64,000 bases of DNA from Vogesella sp. LIG4 (GCF_900090205.1 NZ_LT607802.1:2036554-2100553); one strand, 5' to 3'; numbered from the stretch's first letter, positions 20,008-28,529 are shown. Made by a program: numbers and translations. The notes: generated by a model not told the origin, from the letters alone.

Positions 20008-21387
20008 ATGCATATCCACATTCTCGGCATCTGCGGCACCTTCATGGGCGGCATCGCTGCCATCGCCAAGGCGGCGGGTCACAAGGTGACCGGCTGCGAC
20101 GCCAACGTCTACCCGCCGATGAGCACCCAGCTGGAAGCCATGGGCATCGAGCTGATGCAGGGCTTTGGCGCCGAACAGGCGGACATCGGCGCCGACGTGT
20201 TCGTGATCGGCAACGTGGTGACCCGCGGCAAGCCGCTGATGGAAGAAATCATGAACCGCGGCCTGCCGTACATCTCCGGCCCGCAGTGGCTGGCGGAGAA
20301 CGTGCTGCACGACAAATGGGTGCTGGCGGTGGCCGGTACCCACGGCAAGACCACCACCACCTCGATGCTGGCGTGGATCCTGCAGGATGCCGGCCTGGAG
20401 CCGGGCTTCCTGATCGGCGGCATCCCGGAAAACTTCGGCATCTCCGCGCGCCTGCCGGGCGCGCCGCGCCAGGATGCGGCCAGCACCAGCCCCTTCTTCG
20501 TGATCGAGGCCGACGAGTACGACACCGCCTTCTTCGACAAGCGCAGCAAGTTCGTGCACTACCATCCGCGCACCGCGGTGCTGAACAACCTGGAGTTCGA
20601 CCACGCCGACATCTTTGCCGACCTGGCGGCCATCGAAACCCAGTTCCATCACCTGGTGCGTACCGTGCCGGGCAATGGCCTGATCGTGGCCAACGGCCGC
20701 GAGCAGAGCCTGCAGCGCGTGCTGGAGCGCGGCTGCTGGAGCCCGGTGGAGCAGTTCGGAACGGCTGCCGGCTGGCAGGCGGGCGAAGCGGATGCCGACG
20801 GCAGCTTCGACGTGCTGCTGCACGGCGAGAAGCTGGGCCGCGTGGTGTGGGACGTGCCGGGCGAGCACAACCGGCTCAACGCCGTGGCGGCCATCGCCGC
20901 CGCGCGCCACGTGGGCGTTACCCCGGCGCTGGCCATCGAGGCGCTGTCGCGCTTCAAGAGCGTGAAACGGCGCATGGAGGTGAAGGGCAGTGTGCGCGGC
21001 GTCACCGTGTACGACGACTTTGCCCATCACCCCACCGCCATCACCACCACTATTGCCGGCCTGCGCCACAAGGTTGGCCGCAAGCAGCGCATCCTGGCGG
21101 TGCTGGAGCCGCGCTCCAACACCATGAAGCTGGGCACCATGAAGGCAGCGCTGCCGGGTTCGCTGGCCGATGCCGACGAGGTGTTCTGCTACGGTGCGGC
21201 CAACCTGGGCTGGAGCGTGGACGAGGCGCTGGCGCCGCTGGGCGACAAGGCGCAGTGCTTTGACGATATCGATGCGCTGGTGGCCGCCATCGTGGCCGAG
21301 GCGCGCGACGGCGACCAGGTGCTGGTGATGAGTAACGGTGGCTTCGGCGGCATCCACGGCAAGCTGCTGACGGCGCTGGCGGGCTGA
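20008..21387 (+). CDS. mpl: UDP-N-acetylmuramate:L-alanyl-gamma-D-glutamyl-meso-diaminopimelate ligase
   Basis: Recycles the murein tripeptide by ligating it to UDP-MurNAc. 459 residues. The N-terminal Rossmann domain starts HIHILGICGTFMGG, the central Mur ligase P-loop is GTHGKTTTTSM, and the C-terminal domain has VYDDFAHHPTA. The start ATG at 20008 is chosen because the family begins at this HIHILGI motif. Two uptake-like words lie in the gene (21073, 21196). Confidence 0.96.
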   Translation: MHIHILGICGTFMGGIAAIAKAAGHKVTGCDANVYPPMSTQLEAMGIELMQGFGAEQADIGADVFVIGNVVTRGKPLMEEIMNRGLPYISGPQWLAENVLHDKWVLAVAGTHGKTTTTSMLAWILQDAGLEPGFLIGGIPENFGISARLPGAPRQDAASTSPFFVIEADEYDTAFFDKRSKFVHYHPRTAVLNNLEFDHADIFADLAAIETQFHHLVRTVPGNGLIVANGREQSLQRVLERGCWSPVEQFGTAAGWQAGEADADGSFDVLLHGEKLGRVVWDVPGEHNRLNAVAAIAAARHVGVTPALAIEALSRFKSVKRRMEVKGSVRGVTVYDDFAHHPTAITTTIAGLRHKVGRKQRILAVLEPRSNTMKLGTMKAALPGSLADADEVFCYGAANLGWSVDEALAPLGDKAQCFDDIDALVAAIVAEARDGDQVLVMSNGGFGGIHGKLLTALAG

Positions 21388-21405
21388 CACGCTTGCATGC
21401 TCGAT

Positions 21406-21434
21406 GGCGGATCGCCCCTGCGGGGCATCCGTCC
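21406..21434. repeat. GGCGGAT-type hairpin after mpl
   Basis: GGCGGATCGCCCC-TG-CGGGGCATCCGTCC, a near-perfect stem 19 bp after the mpl stop. The same GGCGGA/CCCC words recur in hairpins at 30380-30468 and 44316-44351. Confidence 0.6.
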
Positions 21435-21444
21435 TACGGAAACG

Positions 21445-21471
21445 ACAATGCCCGGCGCTGCCGGGCATTGT
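21445..21471. terminator. Bidirectional terminator between mpl and the GGDEF gene
   Basis: ACAATGCCCGGC-GCT-GCCGGGCATTGT is a perfect 12-bp stem, followed by TCATTTT on the plus strand. It lies between two convergent genes. Confidence 0.75.
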
Positions 21472-21495
21472 CATTTTGCCGCTACTAACTGCTGT

Positions 21496-23355
21496 CTACG
21501 AATTGTCGCCGCGTGCGCTTTCCACCCGGTTGCGGCCGTTGCGCTTGGCGCGGTACATGGCGTGGTCGGCCTCTTTCAGCAGGTTGGACAGCTGGTCGCC
21601 GCTCAACTGGCGCTCGGCCACGCCGGCGGAGAAGGTCACCAGCAGCAGGTGCTCGTCCACCAGCTGCGGCTGTGCCGCCAGGCTGTCGCGCACCTTGTCC
21701 AGCAGTGCATGCGCTTCCAGCAGGTTGAAGCCGGGCAGGGCGATGGCGAATTCCTCGCCACCCAGGCGGCCGAACAGCGCCACCTCCGGTAGCAGCGCCA
21801 CGATGGTGGCGGCGCTCTGGCGCAGCACGCTGTCGCCTACCGCGTGGCCGTAGTGGTCGTTGATGGACTTGAAGCGGTCCACGTCCAGCACCGCCACCGC
21901 AAACGGCTGCTGTTCGCGCCGCGCCTGCTCCAGCGCCTTGCCGGCATTGCTGAGGAAATGGCGGCGGTTGGCGATGCCGGTCAGGTCGTCGCGGGTGGCG
22001 CGCTGGTACAGCTCGTGCTGGGTGGATTGCAGCTGCACCAGGGTGCGCTCGGTGGTCTGCTTTTCCAGCTCCAGGCGCTGGGCGTGCAGCAGGCGTTCGG
22101 TAATGTCGACGAAGCTCAGCACGATGGCGCGCCGCTCGCGGAACAGCAGCTGGCGCATCGACAGCACCGTCCACAGCCGTTCCTCACCGCGGGTGATCAG
22201 CTCTACCTCGCGCTCGCTTACCGGCTGCTGTTCCTTGAGCTGTTGCAGCAGTTGCCGGTACTGCGCCGGGTCGGCAAACAGCTGCTCCAGCTCATGGCGG
22301 AACAGCGCCTGGCGCTGGTAGCCCAGCATGCGCAGCGCCGCTTCGTTCACGGTCAGCAGTGTTTGCTGTTCGGCATCCAGCATCAGCACGCCCACCTGCA
22401 CGGTGTCGATCAGCGTCTGCTGGTCGCGCTGCTCGTCCACCAGCTTCAGCAGGCGCTCGCGCAGGCTGTTGTTGGTGAGGGTGAGCAGGTGGGTGGCCTG
22501 GGTCACTTCCACGCTGTGGCGGATGGCATAGCCGAGCTTGCGGTTGACGCGCACCACCAGCAACAGCAACAGCAGGCTGAGCAGCACCGCGCCGCCCACC
22601 AGGAACAGCGCGAACAGCATGAAGGGCCGCAGGTCCTCGCGCGGGTTGAACTGCACCGACAGCTGCAGCGGCACGGTGTTCAGGCTGCGGTGCTCGCTGT
22701 GGGTGTGCAGCAGCAGGCCGTTGTCGTGCGCGCTGTTGCGGGTGGCAAGGCGGTTGCCCTGCAAGTCCAGCAGGGCGAAATAGGGGCGCGGCAGCAGCAG
22801 CTCCGGGTCCAGCAGCGAGGTGAGGGTGACAAAGCCGGTGATGATGCGCGAGCACTCCTGCTTCAGCTCGGGGCACACCGACATGCTCACCTGCAGCCGG
22901 TCCGGGTTGTCCGGGGTGCTGGCCGGCAGCAGCAGCAGCTTGTCGATGTCCGGGTGCTGCGCCTGCAGTTGCAGCAAGGTATCGCGCGCAGCCGGCGACA
23001 GCGATTGCGGCGGGCCCAGCGGCTGGCTGAGCTGCTCGTTTTCCAGCAGCCACAGTTGGCCGCCTTCCAGCGGGTACAGGCTTACCGCCTGGCCGGCGAG
23101 GCCGGCATCCACCTGGCCGAACAGCTGCAGTTCGCGCTTGAGCGTGTCCAGCCGGGTATCCACCGAGCGGGTGGCCTGCTGCAGCCAGGCCTGCTGGCGC
23201 AGCTCCTGGCGCTGGTTCAGGCTGCTGGCGCGCTCGTACAGGATCTCGGCCACCAGCCACCACAGCAGGATCAGGAACAGCGCGGTGATCAGGCTATCCA
23301 TCCAGCGCAGGCGGGAGTCGCGCTGGTCTATCGGTGTGGGCATATTGCTGATCAT
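21496..23355 (-). CDS. Membrane sensor diguanylate cyclase (PAS-GGDEF)
   Basis: 619 residues. A membrane segment at about residues 19-35 (LITALFLILLWWLVA), a periplasmic sensor region of about 250 residues, a second membrane segment (FMLFALFLVGGAVLLSLLLLLLVV, split here as two runs), a PAS domain (VGVLMLDAEQQTLLTVNEAALRM), a coiled linker and a GGDEF domain with active GGEEF. The RxxD inhibition site is absent (PEVA at that place). The start ATG at 23355 overlaps the stop of the PilZ-like gene (ATGA), so the two are translationally coupled. Confidence 0.88.
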   Translation of the reverse strand: MISNMPTPIDQRDSRLRWMDSLITALFLILLWWLVAEILYERASSLNQRQELRQQAWLQQATRSVDTRLDTLKRELQLFGQVDAGLAGQAVSLYPLEGGQLWLLENEQLSQPLGPPQSLSPAARDTLLQLQAQHPDIDKLLLLPASTPDNPDRLQVSMSVCPELKQECSRIITGFVTLTSLLDPELLLPRPYFALLDLQGNRLATRNSAHDNGLLLHTHSEHRSLNTVPLQLSVQFNPREDLRPFMLFALFLVGGAVLLSLLLLLLVVRVNRKLGYAIRHSVEVTQATHLLTLTNNSLRERLLKLVDEQRDQQTLIDTVQVGVLMLDAEQQTLLTVNEAALRMLGYQRQALFRHELEQLFADPAQYRQLLQQLKEQQPVSEREVELITRGEERLWTVLSMRQLLFRERRAIVLSFVDITERLLHAQRLELEKQTTERTLVQLQSTQHELYQRATRDDLTGIANRRHFLSNAGKALEQARREQQPFAVAVLDVDRFKSINDHYGHAVGDSVLRQSAATIVALLPEVALFGRLGGEEFAIALPGFNLLEAHALLDKVRDSLAAQPQLVDEHLLLVTFSAGVAERQLSGDQLSNLLKEADHAMYRAKRNGRNRVESARGDNS

Positions 23356-23852
23356 CGGCGCTTGCCCACCTGCTGGCGATGGCAGCGGAACACCCAGCGC
23401 TCCCAGCCCTGCTGTACCGCTTCCGGTACCGCGGCCCAGTCGGCGGTGAGCACGAAGCCCGCATCCTGAGCGTTGCACTGGCGGATGCTCACCGGCAGGT
23501 GCAGGGTCATGGCCGAATCCAGCCCGGTCTGCAGGCTCAGCAGCCACTGGCTGCCCACCGGCAGCGCGCTGTCCTGCCACCAGGCCAGGCTTTCCAGCCC
23601 GATGCGGCAGTCGCGCAGCGTCAGCGCCGGCGCCGGGCGGGCGCGCAGCGCCAGTTCCAGCGACAGGTCGAGCTTGGCCTCCAGCCGCTGCAGTTGCGCG
23701 CTGCCGTCGCCGGCATCGCCGGGGGCGGCGAGGACGGCCAGCGCCAGCCGGGTTTCCAGCAGCGCGCGCGCGGTCTGCTGCGCGTCGGCGCTGCTCAGCA
23801 GCAGGGGCAGCTGCGCATCGAAGCTGGCGGTATCGAGCTGGGGCAGGTTCAC
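23352..23852 (-). CDS. PilZ-like protein coupled to the diguanylate cyclase
   Basis: About 166 residues from a GTG at 23852. The C-terminal part resembles a PilZ fold: a DCRIGLESLAWW..ALPVGSQWLLSLQTG strand pattern, a second strand set (AGFVLTADW) and a closing helix with basic end (ERWVFRCHRQQVGKRR). The canonical RxxxR and D/NxSxxG c-di-GMP contacts are not clearly present, so binding may be lost or altered. The N-terminal 60 residues are Ala/Leu-rich helix. It begins 12 bp after serB. Family call is tentative. Confidence 0.55.
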   Translation of the reverse strand: MNLPQLDTASFDAQLPLLLSSADAQQTARALLETRLALAVLAAPGDAGDGSAQLQRLEAKLDLSLELALRARPAPALTLRDCRIGLESLAWWQDSALPVGSQWLLSLQTGLDSAMTLHLPVSIRQCNAQDAGFVLTADWAAVPEAVQQGWERWVFRCHRQQVGKRR

Positions 23853-23863
23853 GGGTTGGCCGT

Positions 23864-24712
23864 TTACAGGAACAGTTTGCGAATGGCGTCCAGGCCGCAG
23901 ACGTTCAGGCGATAGGCCGCCTGGGCGCGCACCACCGGCTTGGCATGGGCGGCAATGCCCACGCCGGCCTCGGCCAGCATGTTCAGGTCGTTGGCGCCAT
24001 CGCCCACGGCGATCACCTGATCCGGGCGCAGGCCCAGTTCCTCGCGCTTGGCGATCAGCAGCCGGCGCTTGGCTTCGCCGTCCACGATATCGCCCAGCAC
24101 GCGGCCGGTGAGTTTGCCATCGACCACTTCCAGCTGGTTGGCTGCAGTGTAGTCGAGATTCAGCTCGGCTTTCAGGCGCTCGGTAAAGTAGGTGAAGCCG
24201 CCGGAGACCAGCATGAACTTCACGCCGTATTCGCGGCAGTCGGCCAGCAGTTCGCGCGCGCCGGGCATCAGTTGCAGGCGCTGTTCGTACACCTGGGCCA
24301 GCGCGGCTTCCGGCAGGCCGGCCAGCAGCGCCACGCGCTCGCGCAGCGACTGGGTGAAGTCCAGCTCGCCGCGCATGGAGCGTTCGGTGATGGCCGCCAC
24401 CTGCGGCTTGAGGCCCTGCATGTCGGCGACTTCGTCGATGCACTCGATGGTGATCAGCGTGGAATCCATGTCGGAGACCACCAGGCCGAAATCGGCGAAC
24501 CGGCGCTCGGGGTCGACAAAGTTGGCATCCACGCCCAGCGCAGCGGCGCGCTCCAGCACCACCTCGCGCCGCGCCGGGTTACAGCCGGACACGCGGGCTA
24601 CGCCGTCGTGGATGGCGGGCACGTTGGCCGCACCGGCCAGGATGGACAGTTCGGTAACGCGGGTGGGATCGAGGCGTGGGGACTGCAGAACGAGAATCTG
24701 GTTGGCGCTCAT
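23864..24712 (-). CDS. serB: Phosphoserine phosphatase
   Basis: Last step of serine synthesis: hydrolysis of O-phosphoserine. 282 residues. An N-terminal ACT-like region (residues 1-70) precedes the HAD core with nucleophile D81 and acid D83 (VVSDMDSTLI), ECIDEVAD, the serine motif LVSGGFTYF and GDGANDLNML. It is first of a minus-strand group with the PilZ-like and GGDEF genes downstream. An uptake-like word lies at 24623-24631. Confidence 0.95.
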   Translation of the reverse strand: MSANQILVLQSPRLDPTRVTELSILAGAANVPAIHDGVARVSGCNPARREVVLERAAALGVDANFVDPERRFADFGLVVSDMDSTLITIECIDEVADMQGLKPQVAAITERSMRGELDFTQSLRERVALLAGLPEAALAQVYEQRLQLMPGARELLADCREYGVKFMLVSGGFTYFTERLKAELNLDYTAANQLEVVDGKLTGRVLGDIVDGEAKRRLLIAKREELGLRPDQVIAVGDGANDLNMLAEAGVGIAAHAKPVVRAQAAYRLNVCGLDAIRKLFL

Positions 24713-24775
24713 GGCGTGGCAAATCGATAGGGTTGGCTAGGAATTGCCGCCGATTATGCCACGCGTGGCGCTGCC

Positions 24776-25252
24776 TCAGCCAAACCGTTGTTTGATCAGC
24801 TGGTCCAGCGCCAACCGGCCGGGGCCGCCGGCCAGCAGCAGGGCCAGCATCATGCCCCACACCAGGTGGAATTCCAGCGCACGCGCATCCAGCCCGTGCC
24901 AGTAGCTGATCACCGCCATGAGGTTGAGCACGGTGAGCCCCAGCGCGGCAAAACGGCCAAACAGCCCGGCCACCAGCAGCGGCGGCAGCAGCAGCTCGCC
25001 GCCGGCGCCCATCACCGCCGCCAGCGCCGGGGGCAGCAGCGGCACGTGGTATTCCTCGGTGAACAGCAGCAGGGTGGTGTCCCAGTCCTCGAGCTTGGTC
25101 AGCCCGGACTTGATGAACACCTGCGCCAGGTACAGGCGCATGGCCAGCAGTGCCAGCGGCAGCAGCCAGCGCTCCAGCATGGTGGCGGCACGTTGGCCGC
25201 ACAGTACGATGCGTTGCAGCATGGCTGGTTTCAGGATGGCGGGTTTCAGCAT
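24776..25252 (-). CDS. DoxX-family membrane protein of the bufferin operon
   Basis: 158 residues with four hydrophobic segments and the DoxX features (RLYLAQVFIKSGLTKLEDWDTT, GRFAALGLTVLNLMAVISYW). DoxX proteins commonly accompany bufB/bufC (DUF692/DUF2063) operons and may handle redox or export of the modified peptide; the exact role is unknown. Its ATG lies 4 bp before the end of the bufC stop region, that is, the genes overlap by 7 bp. An uptake-like word lies at 25192-25200. Confidence 0.85.
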   Translation of the reverse strand: MLKPAILKPAMLQRIVLCGQRAATMLERWLLPLALLAMRLYLAQVFIKSGLTKLEDWDTTLLLFTEEYHVPLLPPALAAVMGAGGELLLPPLLVAGLFGRFAALGLTVLNLMAVISYWHGLDARALEFHLVWGMMLALLLAGGPGRLALDQLIKQRFG

Positions 25253-26001
25253 GATGGTTCCTCCACGGTGGACAGGCAGCCGTGCTGCAGCAATTGCAGC
25301 AGCGCCGCCTGCAGGTCGAACGCCGGGTTCAGTGCCAGGGCCGCGTCGGTGGCGGCCTCCAGCGCCTTGCCCTGCAACAGCAGGCTGGCAAAGCGGTAGC
25401 CGGCGGCATCCAGTGCTGTCAGCTGCATGCGGCCAACGTGGTCGCGGTACAGCAGCAGCGGCTGCGCCTGCTGCATGTCCACCACGGTGCGTTCGCCGCC
25501 CGGCTGGTGCCAGGCGTGAATGGCGGCCAGCGGCCAGCGCGTATCCAGCACATGGCAGGCCGGGTGGGGGCCAAAGCGCAGCGTGCCCCATTGCTGCGGC
25601 GGCATGCCGGCCAGCGTGGCCAGCTCGATGCACGGCGCATCCGGCGCGTAGTAGCCGCGGTGCAGCGCCCACTCCAGCCGCGCTACATCCGGCAGGTAGG
25701 GCAGCTCGGCACAATGCGGGAAGGCGGCGATGAAATCGGCCAGCGTGGCGCCGTAGTCGTGCAGGTTGCCGCTGGCAGAGGGCGTGTCGCGCACGTATTC
25801 GCGCGCCAGCGCTTCGAAGAATTCCTCGCCCAGCAACTGCCGGCAGATCGGGTAGACCTGCTCCAGCAGCGCCATCAGCCCCACGCGGTAATTGTTGCGG
25901 TATACCGCCAGCGCGGCAGCGGGAAAGCCGGGCTGCGGCGGGGTGTGCGGGTCGCGGATGGCGGCCAGCAGCGCCGCCTGCCACTCTGCGGCGGCGCTCA
26001 T
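25246..26001 (-). CDS. bufC: BufC-type DUF2063 protein (partner of the BufB oxidase)
   Basis: 251 residues. The N-terminal DNA-binding-like/RRE-type DUF2063 domain is recognisable by ALAVYRNNYRVGLMALLEQVYPICRQLLGEEFF, followed by a second domain. Proteins of this family bind the precursor leader and present it to the MNIO enzyme. The start overlaps the bufB stop (ATGA). Order bufA-bufB-bufC-DoxX matches the described copper-responsive bufferin clusters. One uptake-like word (25429-25437). Confidence 0.85.
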   Translation of the reverse strand: MSAAAEWQAALLAAIRDPHTPPQPGFPAAALAVYRNNYRVGLMALLEQVYPICRQLLGEEFFEALAREYVRDTPSASGNLHDYGATLADFIAAFPHCAELPYLPDVARLEWALHRGYYAPDAPCIELATLAGMPPQQWGTLRFGPHPACHVLDTRWPLAAIHAWHQPGGERTVVDMQQAQPLLLYRDHVGRMQLTALDAAGYRFASLLLQGKALEAATDAALALNPAFDLQAALLQLLQHGCLSTVEEPSC

Positions 26002-26837
26002 GCTGCGTGCTCCTGCAGGATGCGCTGCGCCTGTGCGGCTTCGGCCTGCAGCGTATCCAGCGGCGGGATGTCGATGTCCCATTCGATCAGCGTTGGCCGC
26101 GGCCCGAAGCGGGCGATCACCTGGCGGTACAGCGCCCACACTGCCGGGTACACCGGCTGGCTGTGGGTATCCACCAGCAGCGTGCTGCCGTCGTCGAACT
26201 GTCGCGTGCTGTAGCCGGCCAGGTGGATTTCGGCAATGGCGTCGCCGGGCAGTGCTTCCAGAAAGGCGGCCACGTCGGTGCCCAGGTTCTGCTGGTTGAC
26301 GTAGAGGTTGTTGACGTCGAGCAGCAGGCCGCAGCCGGTGCGGCGCACCAGCTCGGCCAGGAATTCGGCCTCGCTCATGTCGTTGTGCGGGTACTGCAGG
26401 TAGGCGGACAGGTTTTCCAGCAGCAGCGGGCGGCCGATGGCGTCCTGCACCTGCTGTACGTTGGCCGCAACCCGCGTCAGCATGTCGCTGGTGTAGGCGA
26501 TGGGCAGCAGGTCGTTGGCGTAGTGGCCGCCGGCATCGTGGTTGCAGGAAAGGTGCTCGGATACCGCCGCGGCCGGCACGGCAGCCAGCAGCCGGCGCAG
26601 CGCGGCCAGGTGTGCGGCATCGGGCGTGGCGGCGGAGCCCAGCCCCAGGCCGACGCCGTGCAGCGACAGCGGGTAGCGCTCGGCCAGCGTCTGCAGCATG
26701 GCCAGCGGCTGGCCGCCGGCAAAGAAGTTCTCGCTGTGCAGCTCCAGCCAGCCAAGCTCGGGCTGTTCGCTCAGCACCTGGCGGTAGTGCGGGTGGCGCA
26801 GGCCGATGCCGGCGCAGACGGGCAGGGTGGTGTACAT
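25998..26837 (-). CDS. bufB: BufB-type multinuclear non-haem iron oxidase (MNIO, DUF692)
   Basis: 279 residues of the DUF692 TIM-barrel family, which modifies cysteines of bufferin precursors. Visible metal-site motifs: LELHSENFF, LHGVGLGLGS, SEHLSCNHD, LLLDVNNLYVN, EIHLAGYSTR and DTHSQPVYPAV. The start MYTTLPVCAGIGLR is chosen as the family N-terminus; an ATG further upstream would run into the intergenic repeat. Two uptake-like words (26092, 26460). A composite repeat separates it from bufA. Confidence 0.9.
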   Translation of the reverse strand: MYTTLPVCAGIGLRHPHYRQVLSEQPELGWLELHSENFFAGGQPLAMLQTLAERYPLSLHGVGLGLGSAATPDAAHLAALRRLLAAVPAAAVSEHLSCNHDAGGHYANDLLPIAYTSDMLTRVAANVQQVQDAIGRPLLLENLSAYLQYPHNDMSEAEFLAELVRRTGCGLLLDVNNLYVNQQNLGTDVAAFLEALPGDAIAEIHLAGYSTRQFDDGSTLLVDTHSQPVYPAVWALYRQVIARFGPRPTLIEWDIDIPPLDTLQAEAAQAQRILQEHAA

Positions 26838-26863
26838 GATGCGGACCGGGCGGGTGTCAGTGA

Positions 26864-27043
26864 GCCGGCGGCCTGAGCCGCCGGCGGTGAGTGTTGGCAA
26901 AGTCTTTTCGCTTAGCGAAAGGACTTTGTTTTGCAAACAGAAAGGCTGCCGGCTCAAAGACTTAGCAGAAGCGGCCCGGCTTTGCCGGGTCCGGCTGAGT
27001 GCAAATGGGTACTTTGTCTGCAGCCTGTGCCGCCGGCGGTGAG
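26864..27043. repeat. Composite intergenic hairpin repeat, copy C (bufA-bufB gap)
   Basis: A hairpin with GCCGGCGGC/GCCGCCGGC arms (26864-26885) is followed by an AAAGTC..TTTCGC hairpin (from 26899), AGGCTGC (26943-26949), a perfect CCCGGC-TTT-GCCGGG hairpin (26975-26989) and GCAGCCT (27020-27026). The 15-mer GCCGCCGGCGGTGAG occurs at both ends (26877-26891 and 27029-27043). It therefore has the same plan as copies A and B but different outer words. It occupies nearly all of the 214-bp gap inside the buf operon and may uncouple bufA from bufB expression. Confidence 0.75.
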
Positions 27044-27051
27044 GCGGGGGC

Positions 27052-27306
27052 TTACTGTTGCATCATGTCCAGTTTGCCGCCCATCTGGCTGCAGCTGCCC
27101 TTGGCCACGTATTTCCAGTCCATCGGGTCTTTGTCCACCTTGGCCTGGCCGGCGCAGCTGTGGCCGGAGGCGGCGCAGTCGTTGTGGCCGGCGGTGGCCA
27201 CGCCAAAGCATTTTTCCTTCTCGGCGGCGGTGGCCGGGGCGGCTACGCTCATGGCTACCATGGCGGTGAGGGCGGATGCGATCAGGGTGCGGGTAGTTGC
27301 GGACAT
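27052..27306 (-). CDS. bufA: BufA1-type bufferin precursor (DUF2282)
   Basis: 84 residues: a signal peptide (residues 1-28, ending PATAA) and a short mature part with four cysteines at 33, 44, 51 and 72 ([19 protein letters not shown]). This is the DUF2282 precursor type. From published work on bufferins, the cysteines are modified by BufB/BufC and the exported peptide binds copper. A ribosome binding site (AGGAGATTCATC) precedes the ATG. Regulation by copper is likely, but no regulator is adjacent. Confidence 0.88.
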   Translation of the reverse strand: MSATTRTLIASALTAMVAMSVAAPATAAEKEKCFGVATAGHNDCAASGHSCAGQAKVDKDPMDWKYVAKGSCSQMGGKLDMMQQ

Positions 27307-27429
27307 GATGAATCTCCTGTGTAGGTGAGGTTGGCAAACGCGGTAAATATCGCGTTCCGGGCTTTAGTCGCGGTACAGGGCGGGAGATTACAGCAAGTCG
27401 CAAAATTTTTTTGCGGGGGCAGGGGGAGG

Positions 27430-27715
27430 TGCCTAAGCCCAGCTTGTAGGTTGGGCCCCGCGCAGCGAAGCCCGACGTTTACCGCGTTATTGCCTTGGCT
27501 ATGCCTGGTCTTGTATCCGCTGCGCGGATGATGTTTGAAGTCGCCGGTTCCGCCCGGCGAGCAGGCTAAGGGGGCCACCGCGGCCCCCTTAGCGATCCCC
27601 GGCTCCCCGGGGCTGCTCGAAACCCCGTGCAAAAAGGCACGCCCCAGGCGCCGCCGAACTCGTCCCTCGCTAACGGCTCGGGACTCAGACAGATCGGCGT
27701 CTTAAAACCTGGGGC
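27430..27715 (-). repeat. Dispersed intergenic element, copy 2
   Basis: Read on the minus strand it shows the same ordered blocks as 19590-19870: GGTTTTAAG, GAGTTCGGC, CGGGGTTTCGAG, CTAAGGGGGCC..GGCCCCCTTAG hairpin, CCGGGCGGAACCGGCGACTTC, ATCCGCGCAGCGGAT, GCGGTAAACGT. It fills most of the gene-free gap 27307-27886. No believable gene was found in it. Confidence 0.6.
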
Positions 27716-27841
27716 GCACCATTTTGCCCGGCTCGCGCCAACGGGTTTGGGGCACGTCGCTATGGTTCTGCGGGTTGGCAAGTTGGCAGCCTGCGTACAG
27801 GTGGGTAAAGGCAGTAGCTGCATTTACGCTGTTGGCAAATA

Positions 27842-27868
27842 ACAAGGCCGCCCGGAGGGCGGCCTTGT
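27842..27868 (-). terminator. Intrinsic terminator of the que genes
   Basis: ACAAGGCCGCCC-GGA-GGGCGGCCTTGT is a perfect 12-bp stem 18 bp beyond the queE stop. On the minus strand it is followed by TATTTG. Confidence 0.8.
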
Positions 27869-27886
27869 GCTGGCGCAGAGACAAAC

Positions 27887-28516
27887 TCAGCGGATGTTTA
27901 CCACCTTGTGGGTCTGCACCGACAGCCGCCACTCGGGGTGCGCCATGCACCAGGCAATCGCCTCGCGGGTGTTCTGGCGTTGCAGCGGGCTGTCCATCGG
28001 CTGCAGGTAGCGGTGCTCGAAATCGAGATCGGCCGGCAGTTCCGACGGCAGCAGCGTGGGCTGCGGGTAGACCAGCTTCAGCTCGTTGCCGCTGCGCTGC
28101 ACCCAGTCGGCGCCGGCCTTGGGGCTGACGCAGATCCAGTCGATGCCGGCCGGGGCCGGCAGGCTGCCGTTGGTTTCCACCGCCACTTCGAAGCCCACCG
28201 CATGCATGGCATCCACCAGCGCCGCATCCAGCTGCAGCAGCGGCTCGCCACCGGTGAACACCACGTAGGGTTGGCCGCCGGCGCCCTGCCATTCGGCAGC
28301 GATGCGTGCGGCCAACTCTGCCGCGGTGGGGAACTTGCCGCCGTCCTCTCCGGTGCCGACAAAGTCGGTATCGCAGAACTGGCAGATGGCCTTGCTGCGG
28401 TCTTCCTCGCGGCCGGACCACAGGTTGCAGCCGCTGAAGCGGCAGAACACCGCCGCGCGGCCGGCCTGGCGGCCTTCGCCCTGCAGGGTGTAGAAGATTT
28501 CCTTCACGGTATACAT
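27887..28516 (-). CDS. queE: 7-carboxy-7-deazaguanine synthase
   Basis: Radical SAM enzyme converting carboxytetrahydropterin to 7-carboxy-7-deazaguanine for queuosine. 209 residues. The iron-sulphur cysteines have the unusual C-x14-C-x2-C spacing (C30, C45, C48) known from the Burkholderia enzyme. FTGGEPLLQ contacts SAM. Start at MYTVKEIFYTLQGEG. It is third in queC-queD-queE on the minus strand. Two uptake-like words (28270, 28308). Confidence 0.95.
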   Translation of the reverse strand: MYTVKEIFYTLQGEGRQAGRAAVFCRFSGCNLWSGREEDRSKAICQFCDTDFVGTGEDGGKFPTAAELAARIAAEWQGAGGQPYVVFTGGEPLLQLDAALVDAMHAVGFEVAVETNGSLPAPAGIDWICVSPKAGADWVQRSGNELKLVYPQPTLLPSELPADLDFEHRYLQPMDSPLQRQNTREAIAWCMAHPEWRLSVQTHKVVNIR

Positions 28517-28529
28517 GGCCAGCGCTCCC

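Noticed and set aside
20681..20712. Near matches of the uptake-like word such as GTGGCCAAC and GTTGGCCGG
   Set aside because: One-mismatch forms are expected from Ala/Val-Asn codons in this GC range, so only exact 9-mers were counted.
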